Of a stretch of DNA of 54,677 nt, positions 38,238 through 46,818 are shown in pieces. How positions within the stretch are numbered: the first letter of the stretch is position 1; every line of letters begins with the position of its first letter. The stretch is from Negativicoccus succinicivorans (GTDB taxonomy: Bacteria; Bacillota; Negativicutes; Veillonellales; Negativicoccaceae). The stretch spans positions 1 through 54,677 of the forward strand of contig NZ_JAHAHH010000002.1 of NCBI RefSeq assembly GCF_018373335.1, read 5' to 3'. The notes under the pieces were generated by a model. It saw nothing but the letters and a program-made list of their open reading frames with translations, was not told the DNA's origin and did no database searches. The translations under genes and the position numbers were made by a program.

Positions 38238-38591
38238 ATGAAAGACTGTATTTTTTGTCAAATTGCAAACGGTACGATTCCCAGTTCGAAAGTTTTTGAA
38301 AATGATGATTTTGTGGCTTTCAATGACCTTGCGCCAACGGCGCCGGTACATGTTTTGGTGGTACCTAAACAACATGTTCAAAGCATCAATCAAATTACGG
38401 ATGCCGAAGCAGAAGGCCAATTCGCACATTTTTTCAGTACCGTACAAACGGTGGCAAGCCAACTCGGCCTTACCGAAAACGGCTATCGCGTCGTCATCAA
38501 TACAGGTGCTGACGGTGGTCAGACGGTACCCCATTTTCATGCGCATATAATCGGTGGCAAAGCGTTAGGTTGGCCTCCGTTTGCAGATTGA
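38238..38591 (+). CDS. hit: HIT family nucleotide-binding hydrolase
   Basis: The 117-residue histidine triad protein has CIFCQIANGTIPSSKVFEND at the start and the catalytic HFHAHIIGG near the end, as in HINT-type phosphoramidases; the CxxC start suggests zinc. Substrates are nucleoside phosphoramidates or aminoacyl adenylates in known members. AGGAGGGG stands before the ATG. Its stop codon lies within the -35 box of the next promoter. Confidence 0.94.
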   Translation: MKDCIFCQIANGTIPSSKVFENDDFVAFNDLAPTAPVHVLVVPKQHVQSINQITDAEAEGQFAHFFSTVQTVASQLGLTENGYRVVINTGADGGQTVPHFHAHIIGGKALGWPPFAD

Positions 38592-38616
38592 CAAATGCAG
38601 CGTCGGGGCTTATAAT
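38588..38616 (+). promoter_or_regulatory. Perfect sigma-70/A consensus promoter of rpsU
   Basis: TTGACA (38588-38593), exactly 17 bases, then TATAAT (38611-38616). Both boxes are full consensus and the spacing is ideal; no other promoter in the window matches it. A 12-bp palindrome follows at the expected start of transcription. Confidence 0.9.
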
Positions 38617-38624
38617 TTTAATTA

Positions 38625-38636
38625 GTGCAATTGCAC
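38625..38636. repeat. 12-bp palindrome at the rpsU transcription start
   Basis: GTGCAATTGCAC is a perfect palindrome 8 bases after the -10 box, where an operator would block a strong promoter. In RNA it would form only a 4-bp stem. No regulator is recognised. Confidence 0.6.
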
Positions 38637-38667
38637 CCCATAAGACTATTTGGAGGGAGGGATATCA

Positions 38668-38844
38668 ATGTCTGAAATCAGAGTAAAAAAGGGCGAGTCT
38701 TTCGATAGTGCTCTTCGCAGATTTAAACGTTCCTGCCAAAAAGCCGGGGTTCTTTCTGAAGTGAGAAAACGCGAACATTATGAAAAACCGAGTGTTCGTC
38801 GTAAAAAGAAATCGGAAGCGGCCAGAAAACGTAAATTTAAATAA
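38668..38844 (+). CDS. rpsU: 30S ribosomal protein S21
   Basis: The 58-residue basic protein of the small subunit has the family core [18 protein letters not shown] and a Lys/Arg-rich end. GGAGGGAGG before ATG 38668 is strong; an ATG at 38650 lies ahead of it. rpsU-yqeY is a common Firmicutes pair. The perfect consensus promoter in front suggests high expression. Confidence 0.97.
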   Translation: MSEIRVKKGESFDSALRRFKRSCQKAGVLSEVRKREHYEKPSVRRKKKSEAARKRKFK

Positions 38845-38861
38845 TGAGAAGGTGAAAGCTG

Positions 38862-39317
38862 ATGACCATTCAAGAAACTCTGCAGCATGACATGAAAGAG
38901 GCCATGAAGGCCAAAGAAGATGGCAAGCTTGCACTTTCGGTCATTCGCATGGCACGCGCCGCAATTAAAAATGCTGAGATTGACAGCTCTGAGCCTTTAG
39001 CAGAAGAAGATGTCATCGGTATTTTAGCGAAAGAAATGAAACTCCGGAAAGACTCTTTGGCGGAGTTTGAAAAGTCGGATCGCCGTGATCTGATCACGCA
39101 AACTAAAGCAGAGATTGAAGTATTGAGTCGCTATTTGCCGCAGCCTGTCAGTGTAGAAGAAGTGAGTAATATTGTTGCCGAAACTGCTTCTCGATTAGCG
39201 CCTGAAGAACGTAATATGGGAGCTTTGATGAAAGCAGTTATGCCTCGACTGAAAGGTCGGGCAGAGGGCAAAGTCGTCAACCAGGCTGTACGTGAATGGT
39301 TGGCCGGCAATAAATAG
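38862..39317 (+). CDS. yqeY: GatB/YqeY domain protein
   Basis: The 151-residue protein resembles the tail domain of GatB, which grips tRNA in the tRNA amidotransferase. LPQPVSVEEV and NMGALMKAVMPRLKGRAEG are the family motifs. It may act on tRNA or RNA, but its job is unproven. It follows rpsU by 17 bases with its own ribosome site (AGAAGGTG) and is closed by a terminator. Confidence 0.93.
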   Translation: MTIQETLQHDMKEAMKAKEDGKLALSVIRMARAAIKNAEIDSSEPLAEEDVIGILAKEMKLRKDSLAEFEKSDRRDLITQTKAEIEVLSRYLPQPVSVEEVSNIVAETASRLAPEERNMGALMKAVMPRLKGRAEGKVVNQAVREWLAGNK

Positions 39318-39334
39318 AATATTCGGTCAATGGG

Positions 39335-39367
39335 GACCTCAACTCGATATCGTGTTGAGGTCTTTTT
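39335..39367 (+). terminator. Terminator after yqeY
   Basis: GACCTCAAC and GTTGAGGTC pair, with CGAT/ATCG extending inward past one T-T mismatch, followed by a short T tract. Confidence 0.82.
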
Positions 39368-39383
39368 ATTGAGGAGGAAGCAA

Positions 39384-41288
39384 ATGAACATGTTACGCGA
39401 TGAAGAACTGCTTTATGTCATTCCCGCAGGTAAATACGGTAAAGAAGGCGTATTGTCGCTATTAGCACAGTATCCCGAGATTCAATACGTTTCCATTGTC
39501 GGGATTGATATGGCCGGCAACGATACCGATGAACGTATTCCAATTGAATTGTTTTTTAAAAATTATAATGACTTTTTCTCCGGCGATGCAGTACAAACCG
39601 ATGGCTCATCGGTGGTTCTCCCCACGATTGCTACACTGAATAATGCTCGAATCGATATGATCGCCGACCCGGATGTAAATTGGGTGGTCGATTACAATTA
39701 CGATCATCTGGATCCGCAAACGGGAAAGCCGATCGGGACACTCCGAATCCCGGCCTTTTTAATTCATAATGAAGAAATGGTGGATGCCCGTTCGATTTTG
39801 AAACGAAGTATTGCGTATGTTGAAGAAGAAATTTTGAATTTACTTTCGACGCATGCGGTTCCGGGGATGGAACATATTAATGTTAAAGAGATTGACGAGC
39901 TTTTGTTTACAACGGCGACCGAACTCGAATTTTGGGTCAAAACGCCGAGTCAGCCGATCGACAGCCGTGCATTATCGGTTTCGCAACGAATGAAAGAACA
40001 ATACTGGCAACGAACCCACGGAGCGGTTCGCACCGCGATGGAAGAATCCATTGAGCTGTTGAAAAAATTAGGCTTACAGCCTGAAATGGGTCATAAAGAA
40101 GTGGGTGGTGTAAAACCGCGCATTGATGACAACGGGCGTCTTATAAACATTCTAGAGCAATTGGAAATTGACTGGAAATTCTCGTCCAGTCCGCTGCAGA
40201 CTGCGGATAACGAATTGGAAGCGCGTATTATTATTCGCGAAACATTTCGTAAACACGGTTTGGAAGTCACTTTTAAAGCGAAACCGATTCACGGTGTCGC
40301 CGGTAGCGGTAAACATACGCATATCGGTCTGTCTGCGAAAATGAAATCGGGTAAGGTGGTCAACCTGTTTGCGCCGAAAGATATGAATGAAGACTTTGTT
40401 AGCGTACTCGGTTACGGTGCGATCATGGGAATTTTGAAAAACTACGAAGCAATGAATCCGTTTATCAGCTCCACAACGGATGCGTTAAATCGGTTACAGC
40501 CGGGATTTGAAGCGCCGGTTTGTATTGTTACATCCCTTGGTCAGGCACCGGCGATTCCGTCGCGAAATCGTACTATTTTGATTGGTTTGATTCGTGATCT
40601 TAAAAATCCGCTGGCTACTCGCTTTGAGTTGCGTGCACCGAATCCGTACACGAATACATATACTTGCATTGCCCTGTGCTACCTTGCCGCACTGGACGGC
40701 ATTAAATATGCGGTGACGAGCGGTAAAACAACGGAGGAGTTGTTGGCAGAATTGTCGAAAGCCCCGGGAGATAACGCCGATTATTTGGAAAAAGATCGGG
40801 CGTATCGCAGTGAAGAAGATGTCTTTGAAATGTTCACCGAAGAGGAACGTCAGCATCATTTCTCGCGTCCGCCGGCAACCGTTTGGGAAAATATCAAAAT
40901 GTTGCGCGAGAATCCTGGTAAGCAGGAGGCTTTAGCGGCAGGAGATGCGTTCTCGAAGCGACTGATGGAATCGTTTTTGACAGGGGTCGTCAACCGTTGG
41001 AAACTGGAATTGCACAATCGAATTATTAATGAAGCAATGCACCGTTTGTGCTCATATAGAGAATTACCGGCGGATAACGAGTTAGATCGTAAGCGTTGGG
41101 AAGAAATTGTTTCCCGTCGTAATGAACTTGCGAAAGACGATATTGGAAAAAAGAGTATTTTTACACAAATTCGCTCGTTGCTGGTGGAGGGCGATTATGA
41201 TCAGGCCTCTGCAATGCAGATTGAAATGGATAAAAAGTTGCAGGAGCTGGATGATCTTTACCATACTTATAAAGAAAATATTTTTTAG
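39384..41288 (+). CDS. glnA: Long-form divergent glutamine synthetase
   Basis: The 634-residue protein keeps the catalytic core of glutamine synthetases: ATELEFWV (metal Glu), GHKEVGG, GSGKHTHIGLS (the usual GSGMHxH motif), NRLQPGFEAPV, SRNRT and RFELRAPNPYTNTY. It is about 170 residues longer than GSI, through an N-terminal part of some 90 residues and a helical C-terminal stretch after residue 480. It lacks the tyrosine adenylylation motif as far as I can see. It makes glutamine from glutamate, ammonia and ATP. ATG 39384 follows GAGGAGG; it has terminators on both sides and stands alone. Confidence 0.85.
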   Translation: MNMLRDEELLYVIPAGKYGKEGVLSLLAQYPEIQYVSIVGIDMAGNDTDERIPIELFFKNYNDFFSGDAVQTDGSSVVLPTIATLNNARIDMIADPDVNWVVDYNYDHLDPQTGKPIGTLRIPAFLIHNEEMVDARSILKRSIAYVEEEILNLLSTHAVPGMEHINVKEIDELLFTTATELEFWVKTPSQPIDSRALSVSQRMKEQYWQRTHGAVRTAMEESIELLKKLGLQPEMGHKEVGGVKPRIDDNGRLINILEQLEIDWKFSSSPLQTADNELEARIIIRETFRKHGLEVTFKAKPIHGVAGSGKHTHIGLSAKMKSGKVVNLFAPKDMNEDFVSVLGYGAIMGILKNYEAMNPFISSTTDALNRLQPGFEAPVCIVTSLGQAPAIPSRNRTILIGLIRDLKNPLATRFELRAPNPYTNTYTCIALCYLAALDGIKYAVTSGKTTEELLAELSKAPGDNADYLEKDRAYRSEEDVFEMFTEEERQHHFSRPPATVWENIKMLRENPGKQEALAAGDAFSKRLMESFLTGVVNRWKLELHNRIINEAMHRLCSYRELPADNELDRKRWEEIVSRRNELAKDDIGKKSIFTQIRSLLVEGDYDQASAMQIEMDKKLQELDDLYHTYKENIF

Positions 41289-41289
41289 C

Positions 41290-41330
41290 ATTAAAAAGAA
41301 GCCGAGACAGCGTCTCGGCTTCTTTTTAAT
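41290..41330 (+). terminator. Terminator after glnA
   Basis: A perfect 19-bp stem (attaaaaagaagccgagac with its complement) surrounds an AGC loop and ends in T residues. The length makes it nearly symmetric. Confidence 0.88.
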
Positions 41331-41346
41331 AGATGCATAAGGAATA

Positions 41347-41355
41347 TGTTACAAT
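41347..41355 (+). promoter_or_regulatory. Extended -10 promoter before the ABC operon
   Basis: TGTTACAAT is an extended -10 box about 23 bases before the start codon. The -35 region falls in the glnA terminator and does not match consensus. Confidence 0.4.
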
Positions 41356-41377
41356 AACTGTACGTAAGGAGTGAATA

Positions 41378-43108
41378 ATGAATTATCGACAATTTTTCAA
41401 ACGGTTTTTATGGCCGCATTTTCCGGTCTACTTTTTGGGTATTCTACTTTTAATTGCAGTAGATGCATTGCAATTATGGGTGCCCAAATTACTGGGGGCC
41501 GCGATAGATGATATCAGTTTAGGGAAGACACATCTTGCCAGCTATGTGGGCAATATTTTGCTGTTGGGGCTGGCAATTTTAGTGTGCAAATTTGGCTACC
41601 GCCTTTGTATTCTCGGTCAAATGCGCAAAAGTGAATATTTGATGCGAGATGCAATTGTCAAAAAATCCATCCGATTACCGGTGCAATTTTACGAAAAACA
41701 TGGTCCCGGCAAAATCATGGCTTTACTTATCAATGACGTAACGTCGATCCGAATTGCATTCGGTTTAGGGATGCTGCTTTTGGTTGATGCGATCTTTCTA
41801 AACGGTTTGGCGCTTTGGATGATGGCAAGTCAAATTACATTAGAGTTGGCGGCGCGTGTTTTATTGCCGATGCCGTTGATTTTGCTGGCTGCAGTTTTGC
41901 TCGGACGTGTGGTACGTAAACGGTTTCGTCATGTGCAGGACCTATTCAGTAATCTGACCGAATATACGCAAGAACTGTTTCTCGGCTTGCCTATCATTAA
42001 AAGTCTTGTCGAAGAAGCATCCGTGGCACGATATTTTGCAACATTAAATGAAGAAAATATGCAGGGCAACTTATCACTTGCCCGCGTGCAAGCGATATTT
42101 ATACCGATGATGCGTATTTTACCGATGATTTGCTATGCAGTTTCACTTTTTATTTGTGGCAGACTGGTTATCAACGATGAAATTTCCGTCGGTGATTTTG
42201 TAGCTATTAACGGGTATATCGGTATGTTGATTATGGCCACGATGGGAGTCGGTGGCTTGATTGCAGTTATGAATCGGGCTTTGGGCTCATATGATCGTTT
42301 GCGCGAGTATTTTGAATGGCCGGAAGAACAGGCAACGGATGACTGCACGGGCCATCGAGACAGTGTGCCTGCACAAGCAAAGGTTCGCGCAGAACATCTT
42401 ACCTTTACCTATCCCGAAGCGGACATACCGGCGCTTTGCGATGTGAATCTAACTATTCCCGAAGGGGCATTTGTTGGGCTCGTTGGCGCACCGGGCAGCG
42501 GCAAGACTACATTTTTCAAATTGTTGCTTCGCTTGTACAATCCGCCGGCAGGTACGTTGTTTATTAATGACAAAGATGTGCGTTCGTACTGTTTAGAAGA
42601 CTTGCGCGCGCTGAGCGGGTTTGTTCCGCAGGAGCAAATTCTTTTTTCAAAAACAGTGGCTGACAATATCACTTTTCCCGCACCCGCGCAGGAGCAGGAT
42701 ATGGATTATGTCCAACAGTTAATGGATGATACGGCGATTTCACTTTCTTTGCAGGATCGTTTACAGGGGCCAAGCAGCAAATTGCAGGAGGCAGGTACGG
42801 ATCTCTCCGGAGGACAACGACAGCGTATCGGAATTGCTCGTGCTTTATATAAACGGGCCCCCTTGTTGCTTTTGGATGATGTTTTTTCGGCACTCGATTT
42901 TCAAACGGCTGCGATGATTGAGGAAAGTATTTTAAAACTGCGTCGAAAATATACGATCCTTTTTATTTCCCAGCGCATTGATGCCTTGCGTGATGCTGAT
43001 ATTATCTTCGTTTTTAAAGATGGACACATCGTTGAACAGGGCACTCATGAGGAACTGTGGAATCGGCACGGCGAGTATTACGTTTTATATCATCAGCAGG
43101 AGGCATAA
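41378..43108 (+). CDS. ABC exporter half-transporter with degenerate ATP site residues
   Basis: The 576-residue half-transporter has six membrane segments followed by an ABC ATPase domain. Walker A is GAPGSGKTT (about 370), the signature DLSGGQRQRIG is complete, but Walker B is LLLLDDVFSALD, with Asp for the catalytic Glu, and the switch His is Gln (ISQRIDAL). Together with the next gene this fits a heterodimeric exporter like BmrCD or LmrCD, in which one ATP site is non-catalytic. Substrate is unknown; lipids or drugs are likely from the family. AAGGAG precedes the ATG. Confidence 0.92.
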   Translation: MNYRQFFKRFLWPHFPVYFLGILLLIAVDALQLWVPKLLGAAIDDISLGKTHLASYVGNILLLGLAILVCKFGYRLCILGQMRKSEYLMRDAIVKKSIRLPVQFYEKHGPGKIMALLINDVTSIRIAFGLGMLLLVDAIFLNGLALWMMASQITLELAARVLLPMPLILLAAVLLGRVVRKRFRHVQDLFSNLTEYTQELFLGLPIIKSLVEEASVARYFATLNEENMQGNLSLARVQAIFIPMMRILPMICYAVSLFICGRLVINDEISVGDFVAINGYIGMLIMATMGVGGLIAVMNRALGSYDRLREYFEWPEEQATDDCTGHRDSVPAQAKVRAEHLTFTYPEADIPALCDVNLTIPEGAFVGLVGAPGSGKTTFFKLLLRLYNPPAGTLFINDKDVRSYCLEDLRALSGFVPQEQILFSKTVADNITFPAPAQEQDMDYVQQLMDDTAISLSLQDRLQGPSSKLQEAGTDLSGGQRQRIGIARALYKRAPLLLLDDVFSALDFQTAAMIEESILKLRRKYTILFISQRIDALRDADIIFVFKDGHIVEQGTHEELWNRHGEYYVLYHQQEA

Positions 43109-43111
43109 GCG

Positions 43112-44848
43112 ATGGCGAATAAACAACGAAAAAATCGCCGAGATTTGAAGCAACTCCGGCTCTTGTTTAATTATGCAAAACCGTATTATGGTTGGTGGGT
43201 ATTGACCGGAATACTGGTAGCGGTGACAGTGGGACTCGATCTGTTGCGTCCGTACTTATTAAAATACGCGATTAGCGATATATTTCCCGTGAAAGATCTT
43301 AATGCTTTATACAGGGTCGGTTGGTTGTATTTGACAACAGTATTTCTAAGCGTCGGACTTTTATATGCGTTGAATTTTTCTTTGCAATATGTGGGGCAAA
43401 ATATTATTTATCGTATTCGTCAAAACGTTTTCGAACGCATTTTAGTGCAGTCGGAAAGTTCGCTGAAACGCTACAAAACCGGTAATTTAGTCACCAAGGT
43501 AACGAATGACACAGATGCGATTCGCGCTCTTTTTATTGAGGTTTTAATTCCTTTTTGCGGTGACTTTTTAATGATGGTCGGCATCATTGTAATTTTGCTG
43601 CAAATGCATATGCGCCTCGCCTTGGCATCTTTGACAGTAATGATTTTACTGGGAATTGCGGTATATATTTTCCGCCAATACAGCCGTCGCGCGTATCGCA
43701 AAGTGCGTTCCTGTATTTCAGTTTCCAACAGTTTTATTCAGGAAGCGATGAGCGGTGTCATGATTGTCAAATCATACAATGCGGAAAAAGCAGTCATTAA
43801 AGAGTATGATACGATTAATCAGGCCTATGTCACGGCAGGAATTCAGGAGGTCCGTACATTTTCCGTCTTTCGACCGTTTGTCGATTTTACTTATTTTATT
43901 TGTGTAGTGCTGATTTTAGGTTATACCAATTTTGCCGTCGATATTACGGATGCGGCACTCGTGTTTGTTTTCATTCAGTATATTGAGAAGTTTTTTGCTC
44001 CGGTTCGCGGTATGGCAGAACGCTACAATACCTTGCAGTCTGCTTTGGCAGGCGTCGATCGCGTGGGCGAACTTTGGGAGCAAACGAGCGTGACGGAAAT
44101 TGACGATCGCCCGGATTTTGAAGAGCCGTTCAGGTCTTTGGAGTTTGAGAATGTCTGGTTCCATTATGGTGACGAGGAAAAATGGGTGCTGAAAGATGTT
44201 TCCTTCTATGTCGATAATGGAGAGTTGGTGGGTATTGCCGGCACTTCAGGGGCAGGTAAAACGACAGTGATGTCGCTTGCATTGCGTATGTATATTCCGC
44301 AACGGGGACGTATTCTTTTAAACGGCAAACCGATTGAAGATTATTCAATCACCTCCACACGTACACTCTTGGGTTACGTTTTTCAAAATCAGCATTTGTT
44401 TAAAGGCACGGTGGCGGACAATATCAGTTTACATAACCCGACGTTAACACCGGAACGGATTATTCATGCTTTGCAAAAAGTAAATCTTTGGGACGAAATT
44501 CAACAATTACCGCAAGGTATTTATACCCAGGCGGGATATCTGGGGAGCTTTTTTTCGGCGGGAGAGCGACAGTTGTTATCGTTAGCTCGTGTGATGGCGC
44601 GACGGTATCCGGTGCTGGTTTTGGATGAAGCAACTGCGAATATGGATAGCGCTACGGAAGAAAGAATTCAAAAATCCCTAGCCGGTATTCGCGGTGAACG
44701 TACGATTCTTTTGATTGCACACCGCTTGTCGACGATTCGGAATGCGGACCGTATTTATGTATTTCGGGAAGGTCGGATTATTCAGACCGGCACCTATCAG
44801 GAATTGGCCAATACATCAGGATACTTTCGGGAGTTGTTGGAATCGTGA
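43112..44848 (+). CDS. ABC exporter half-transporter, catalytic partner
   Basis: The 578-residue half-transporter partners the preceding gene. Walker A GTSGAGKTT (about 378), Walker B VLVLDEATANMD with catalytic Glu, and switch AHRLSTI are all intact, while the signature is FSAGERQ in place of LSGGQ. In a heterodimer its Walker boxes meet the intact signature of the partner to form the active site, and its altered signature meets the partner's weak Walker B. CAGGAGG lies 8 bases before the ATG; its stop overlaps the next gene. Confidence 0.93.
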   Translation: MANKQRKNRRDLKQLRLLFNYAKPYYGWWVLTGILVAVTVGLDLLRPYLLKYAISDIFPVKDLNALYRVGWLYLTTVFLSVGLLYALNFSLQYVGQNIIYRIRQNVFERILVQSESSLKRYKTGNLVTKVTNDTDAIRALFIEVLIPFCGDFLMMVGIIVILLQMHMRLALASLTVMILLGIAVYIFRQYSRRAYRKVRSCISVSNSFIQEAMSGVMIVKSYNAEKAVIKEYDTINQAYVTAGIQEVRTFSVFRPFVDFTYFICVVLILGYTNFAVDITDAALVFVFIQYIEKFFAPVRGMAERYNTLQSALAGVDRVGELWEQTSVTEIDDRPDFEEPFRSLEFENVWFHYGDEEKWVLKDVSFYVDNGELVGIAGTSGAGKTTVMSLALRMYIPQRGRILLNGKPIEDYSITSTRTLLGYVFQNQHLFKGTVADNISLHNPTLTPERIIHALQKVNLWDEIQQLPQGIYTQAGYLGSFFSAGERQLLSLARVMARRYPVLVLDEATANMDSATEERIQKSLAGIRGERTILLIAHRLSTIRNADRIYVFREGRIIQTGTYQELANTSGYFRELLES

Positions 44849-45672
44849 AAAAAGAAATTTCCAGCTTACAAAATCCGCATTGGAAACGGGTATGTGCGCT
44901 ATCACAACGTAAATATCGTGAGCAGTACGGCGCTTTTCTGGTGGAAGGTGCACGTGCTGTGGAGGTCATATTGCAATCGGCCGATTTGCAATATGAGATC
45001 TGGGCTACCGAGACGGGTCTGCAGATGAGTGGGCTTACCATAGCGGAAAAGACGCCTCTTTTTATAGTGTCTTCGAAGATGTTCAAAGTACTCGCGCAAA
45101 CGGAATCCAGTCAGGAAATTGCAGCAGTTGTAAAAATAGCAAGCTTACCGAAGGAAACAGACACAAAATCAGGTCCCATTGCAGTATTGTGCGGTGTGCA
45201 GGATCCCGGAAATGCGGGGACAATAGTCCGCCTTGCGGCAGCGGCGGAGTGTGCTGCCGTTTGGACAACGAAAGGCACTGTCGATTTATTTAACGATAAA
45301 GTCGTGCGCAGTTCCATGGGGACTATTTTACAAATTCCTGTGGTGCAGCAGATTGTTCCGAAAGATTTATATGATGCGGCCCGCAAACGGCAGATGCCGC
45401 TTTGGGCTACCACACTTGGTGAAAGTGTATCGTATGAAACGATGCCTTCACAGCGTAATGTTTTTTGGCTTTTCGGTAACGAAGGTAAAGGCATTCCTGA
45501 AGAAATTTTACAGCAGGCCGATGCGCGTTTCCACATTCCGATATCGCCTACTGTAGAATCACTTAATGTAGCCATGGCGGCAGCGATTATTTTATTTCAT
45601 CATCGCTTGGTGAGGAAAGGGACAGGCTATGACGGAACCTCTCGGAAATTGGCTAAAAGCATGGAAAAATAA
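44845..45672 (+). CDS. SpoU-family RNA 2'-O-methyltransferase (TrmH/RlmB-like)
   Basis: The 275-residue SPOUT enzyme has an N-terminal substrate-binding domain (KYREQYGAFLVEGARAVE) and the three trefoil-knot motifs: VQDPGNAGTIVRLAAAAE, LFGNEGKGIPEE and IPISPTVESLNVAMAAAI. It should 2'-O-methylate a ribose in rRNA or tRNA using S-adenosylmethionine; the target cannot be told. It starts with GTG overlapping the ABC gene stop. It is the relative of the YsgA proteins often found before pheST; here it lies before larB and overlaps it by 44 bases. Confidence 0.9.
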   Translation: MKKEISSLQNPHWKRVCALSQRKYREQYGAFLVEGARAVEVILQSADLQYEIWATETGLQMSGLTIAEKTPLFIVSSKMFKVLAQTESSQEIAAVVKIASLPKETDTKSGPIAVLCGVQDPGNAGTIVRLAAAAECAAVWTTKGTVDLFNDKVVRSSMGTILQIPVVQQIVPKDLYDAARKRQMPLWATTLGESVSYETMPSQRNVFWLFGNEGKGIPEEILQQADARFHIPISPTVESLNVAMAAAIILFHHRLVRKGTGYDGTSRKLAKSMEK

Positions 45673-46387
45673 TGCCCTTGATCTGACTGAATTGGAAAAA
45701 AATATTCGGGAGTATTATGGTTTTACGGATATTAATCGCCTTTGCTGGGATGACAATCGCGTTCAGCGACAGGGCTTTCCCGAGGTGGTATTGGCCAGCG
45801 GAAAAACGCAAGAACAGCTTACAGAGTTACTTTCATATGCAATAAATCAAAGCAAGCCCTTGCTTTTGACTCGATTGAGTAAGGAAATGGGCGAATATTT
45901 ACATACACTCGCACCGCAAGCCAAATGGGACGAGATTGGACGTGTATTTGCGTACGGCCACTGCTCCCATCAAACTATACGTTCTTTTGTGGCGGTAGTA
46001 ACCGCCGGTGCCGCTGATGAAAGTGTAGCTCGTGAAGCGGTGGCAACACTTGAGTTTTTAGGCATTCCCGCGAAAGCATATTACGACCGCGGTGTGGCGG
46101 GCATACATCGCTTGCTGGCAGTTTGTAAAGAACTGAAGGATGCGCAAGTGTGCATTGCGATTGCCGGTATGGAGGGCGCGCTCCCTACGGTGATAAGCGG
46201 ACTAATTTCGGCTCCGGTGATTGGCGTGCCGACTTCGGCAGGATATGGCGTTGCGCAAAACGGCATGACGGCTCTTTTCGGGATGCTTACCAGCTGTGCA
46301 GATAAAGTCGCAGTGGTGAATATTGATAACGGTTATGGTGCTGCCCGAGTGGCTGCAGCAATTTGCCGAGAAAAGGATCCGTTATGA
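45629..46387 (+). CDS. larB: Pyridinium-3,5-biscarboxylate mononucleotide synthase LarB
   Basis: The 252-residue protein matches LarB, which carboxylates nicotinate adenine dinucleotide and releases AMP to start synthesis of the nickel-pincer cofactor of lactate racemase. The C-terminal half is PurE-like: VVTAGAADESVAREA, YDRGVAGIHRL, IAGMEGALPTVISGL, PTSAGYG and VNIDNGYGAA. The N-terminal QGFPEVVLASGKT segment separates LarB from PurE. It overlaps the preceding gene by 44 bases and larC2 by 4. No larA or larE is in the window. Confidence 0.92.
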   Translation: MTEPLGNWLKAWKNNALDLTELEKNIREYYGFTDINRLCWDDNRVQRQGFPEVVLASGKTQEQLTELLSYAINQSKPLLLTRLSKEMGEYLHTLAPQAKWDEIGRVFAYGHCSHQTIRSFVAVVTAGAADESVAREAVATLEFLGIPAKAYYDRGVAGIHRLLAVCKELKDAQVCIAIAGMEGALPTVISGLISAPVIGVPTSAGYGVAQNGMTALFGMLTSCADKVAVVNIDNGYGAARVAAAICREKDPL

Positions 46388-46818
46388 AACAATTGGAGAC
46401 TAATCTGGATGACATGACGCCGGAAACGCTTGCCTATGTGCAGGAACGACTTTTGGCGGCAGGTGCGTTGGACGTTTGGTATATCCCGATTGTTATGAAA
46501 AAAAGTCGTCCGGCAGTTACCTTGTGTGTGCTTTGTGATGAAAAACAATCGCAAGCGCTGGTTGACTTCATCTTGCAGGAAACAACCAGTTGGGGAGTAC
46601 GCGAATTTACGTGTGAGCGAACGGTTTTACCGATGCAAGAAACAGAGATTTTCTTGTACGGTGAATCGGTGCGCGTGAAGTACGCTCGCGTGGGAAACGA
46701 GTATAAATGTAAGCCGGAGTATGAAGATTGTGCCCGTATTGCACGAGCGCAAAACATACCATTACGACAAGTGCAAGCGGAAGCGAAAATGAAAGGGGAA
46801 GATAGGCTTGCCAAATGA
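46384..46818 (+). CDS. larC2: Stand-alone C-terminal domain of LarC (LarC2)
   Basis: The 144-residue protein matches only the C-terminal part of LarC, the CTP-dependent nickel insertase of the nickel-pincer cofactor: TNLDDMTPETLAYVQERLLA near the start, AGALDVWYIPIVMKKSRP, ETTSWGVREFTCERTVL and KPEYEDCARIA. The N-terminal LarC1 part (some 250 residues) is not here: the ATG overlaps the larB stop, leaving no space for it. In Lactiplantibacillus plantarum LarC1 and LarC2 are joined by a programmed frameshift. Here LarC1 is either elsewhere or lost. Confidence 0.88.
   Translation: MKQLETNLDDMTPETLAYVQERLLAAGALDVWYIPIVMKKSRPAVTLCVLCDEKQSQALVDFILQETTSWGVREFTCERTVLPMQETEIFLYGESVRVKYARVGNEYKCKPEYEDCARIARAQNIPLRQVQAEAKMKGEDRLAK

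Noticed and set aside
45629..46387. PurE (AIR carboxylase)
   Set aside because: Only the C-terminal half is PurE-like; the N-terminal part and the larC2 partner fit LarB, and no purine genes are near.
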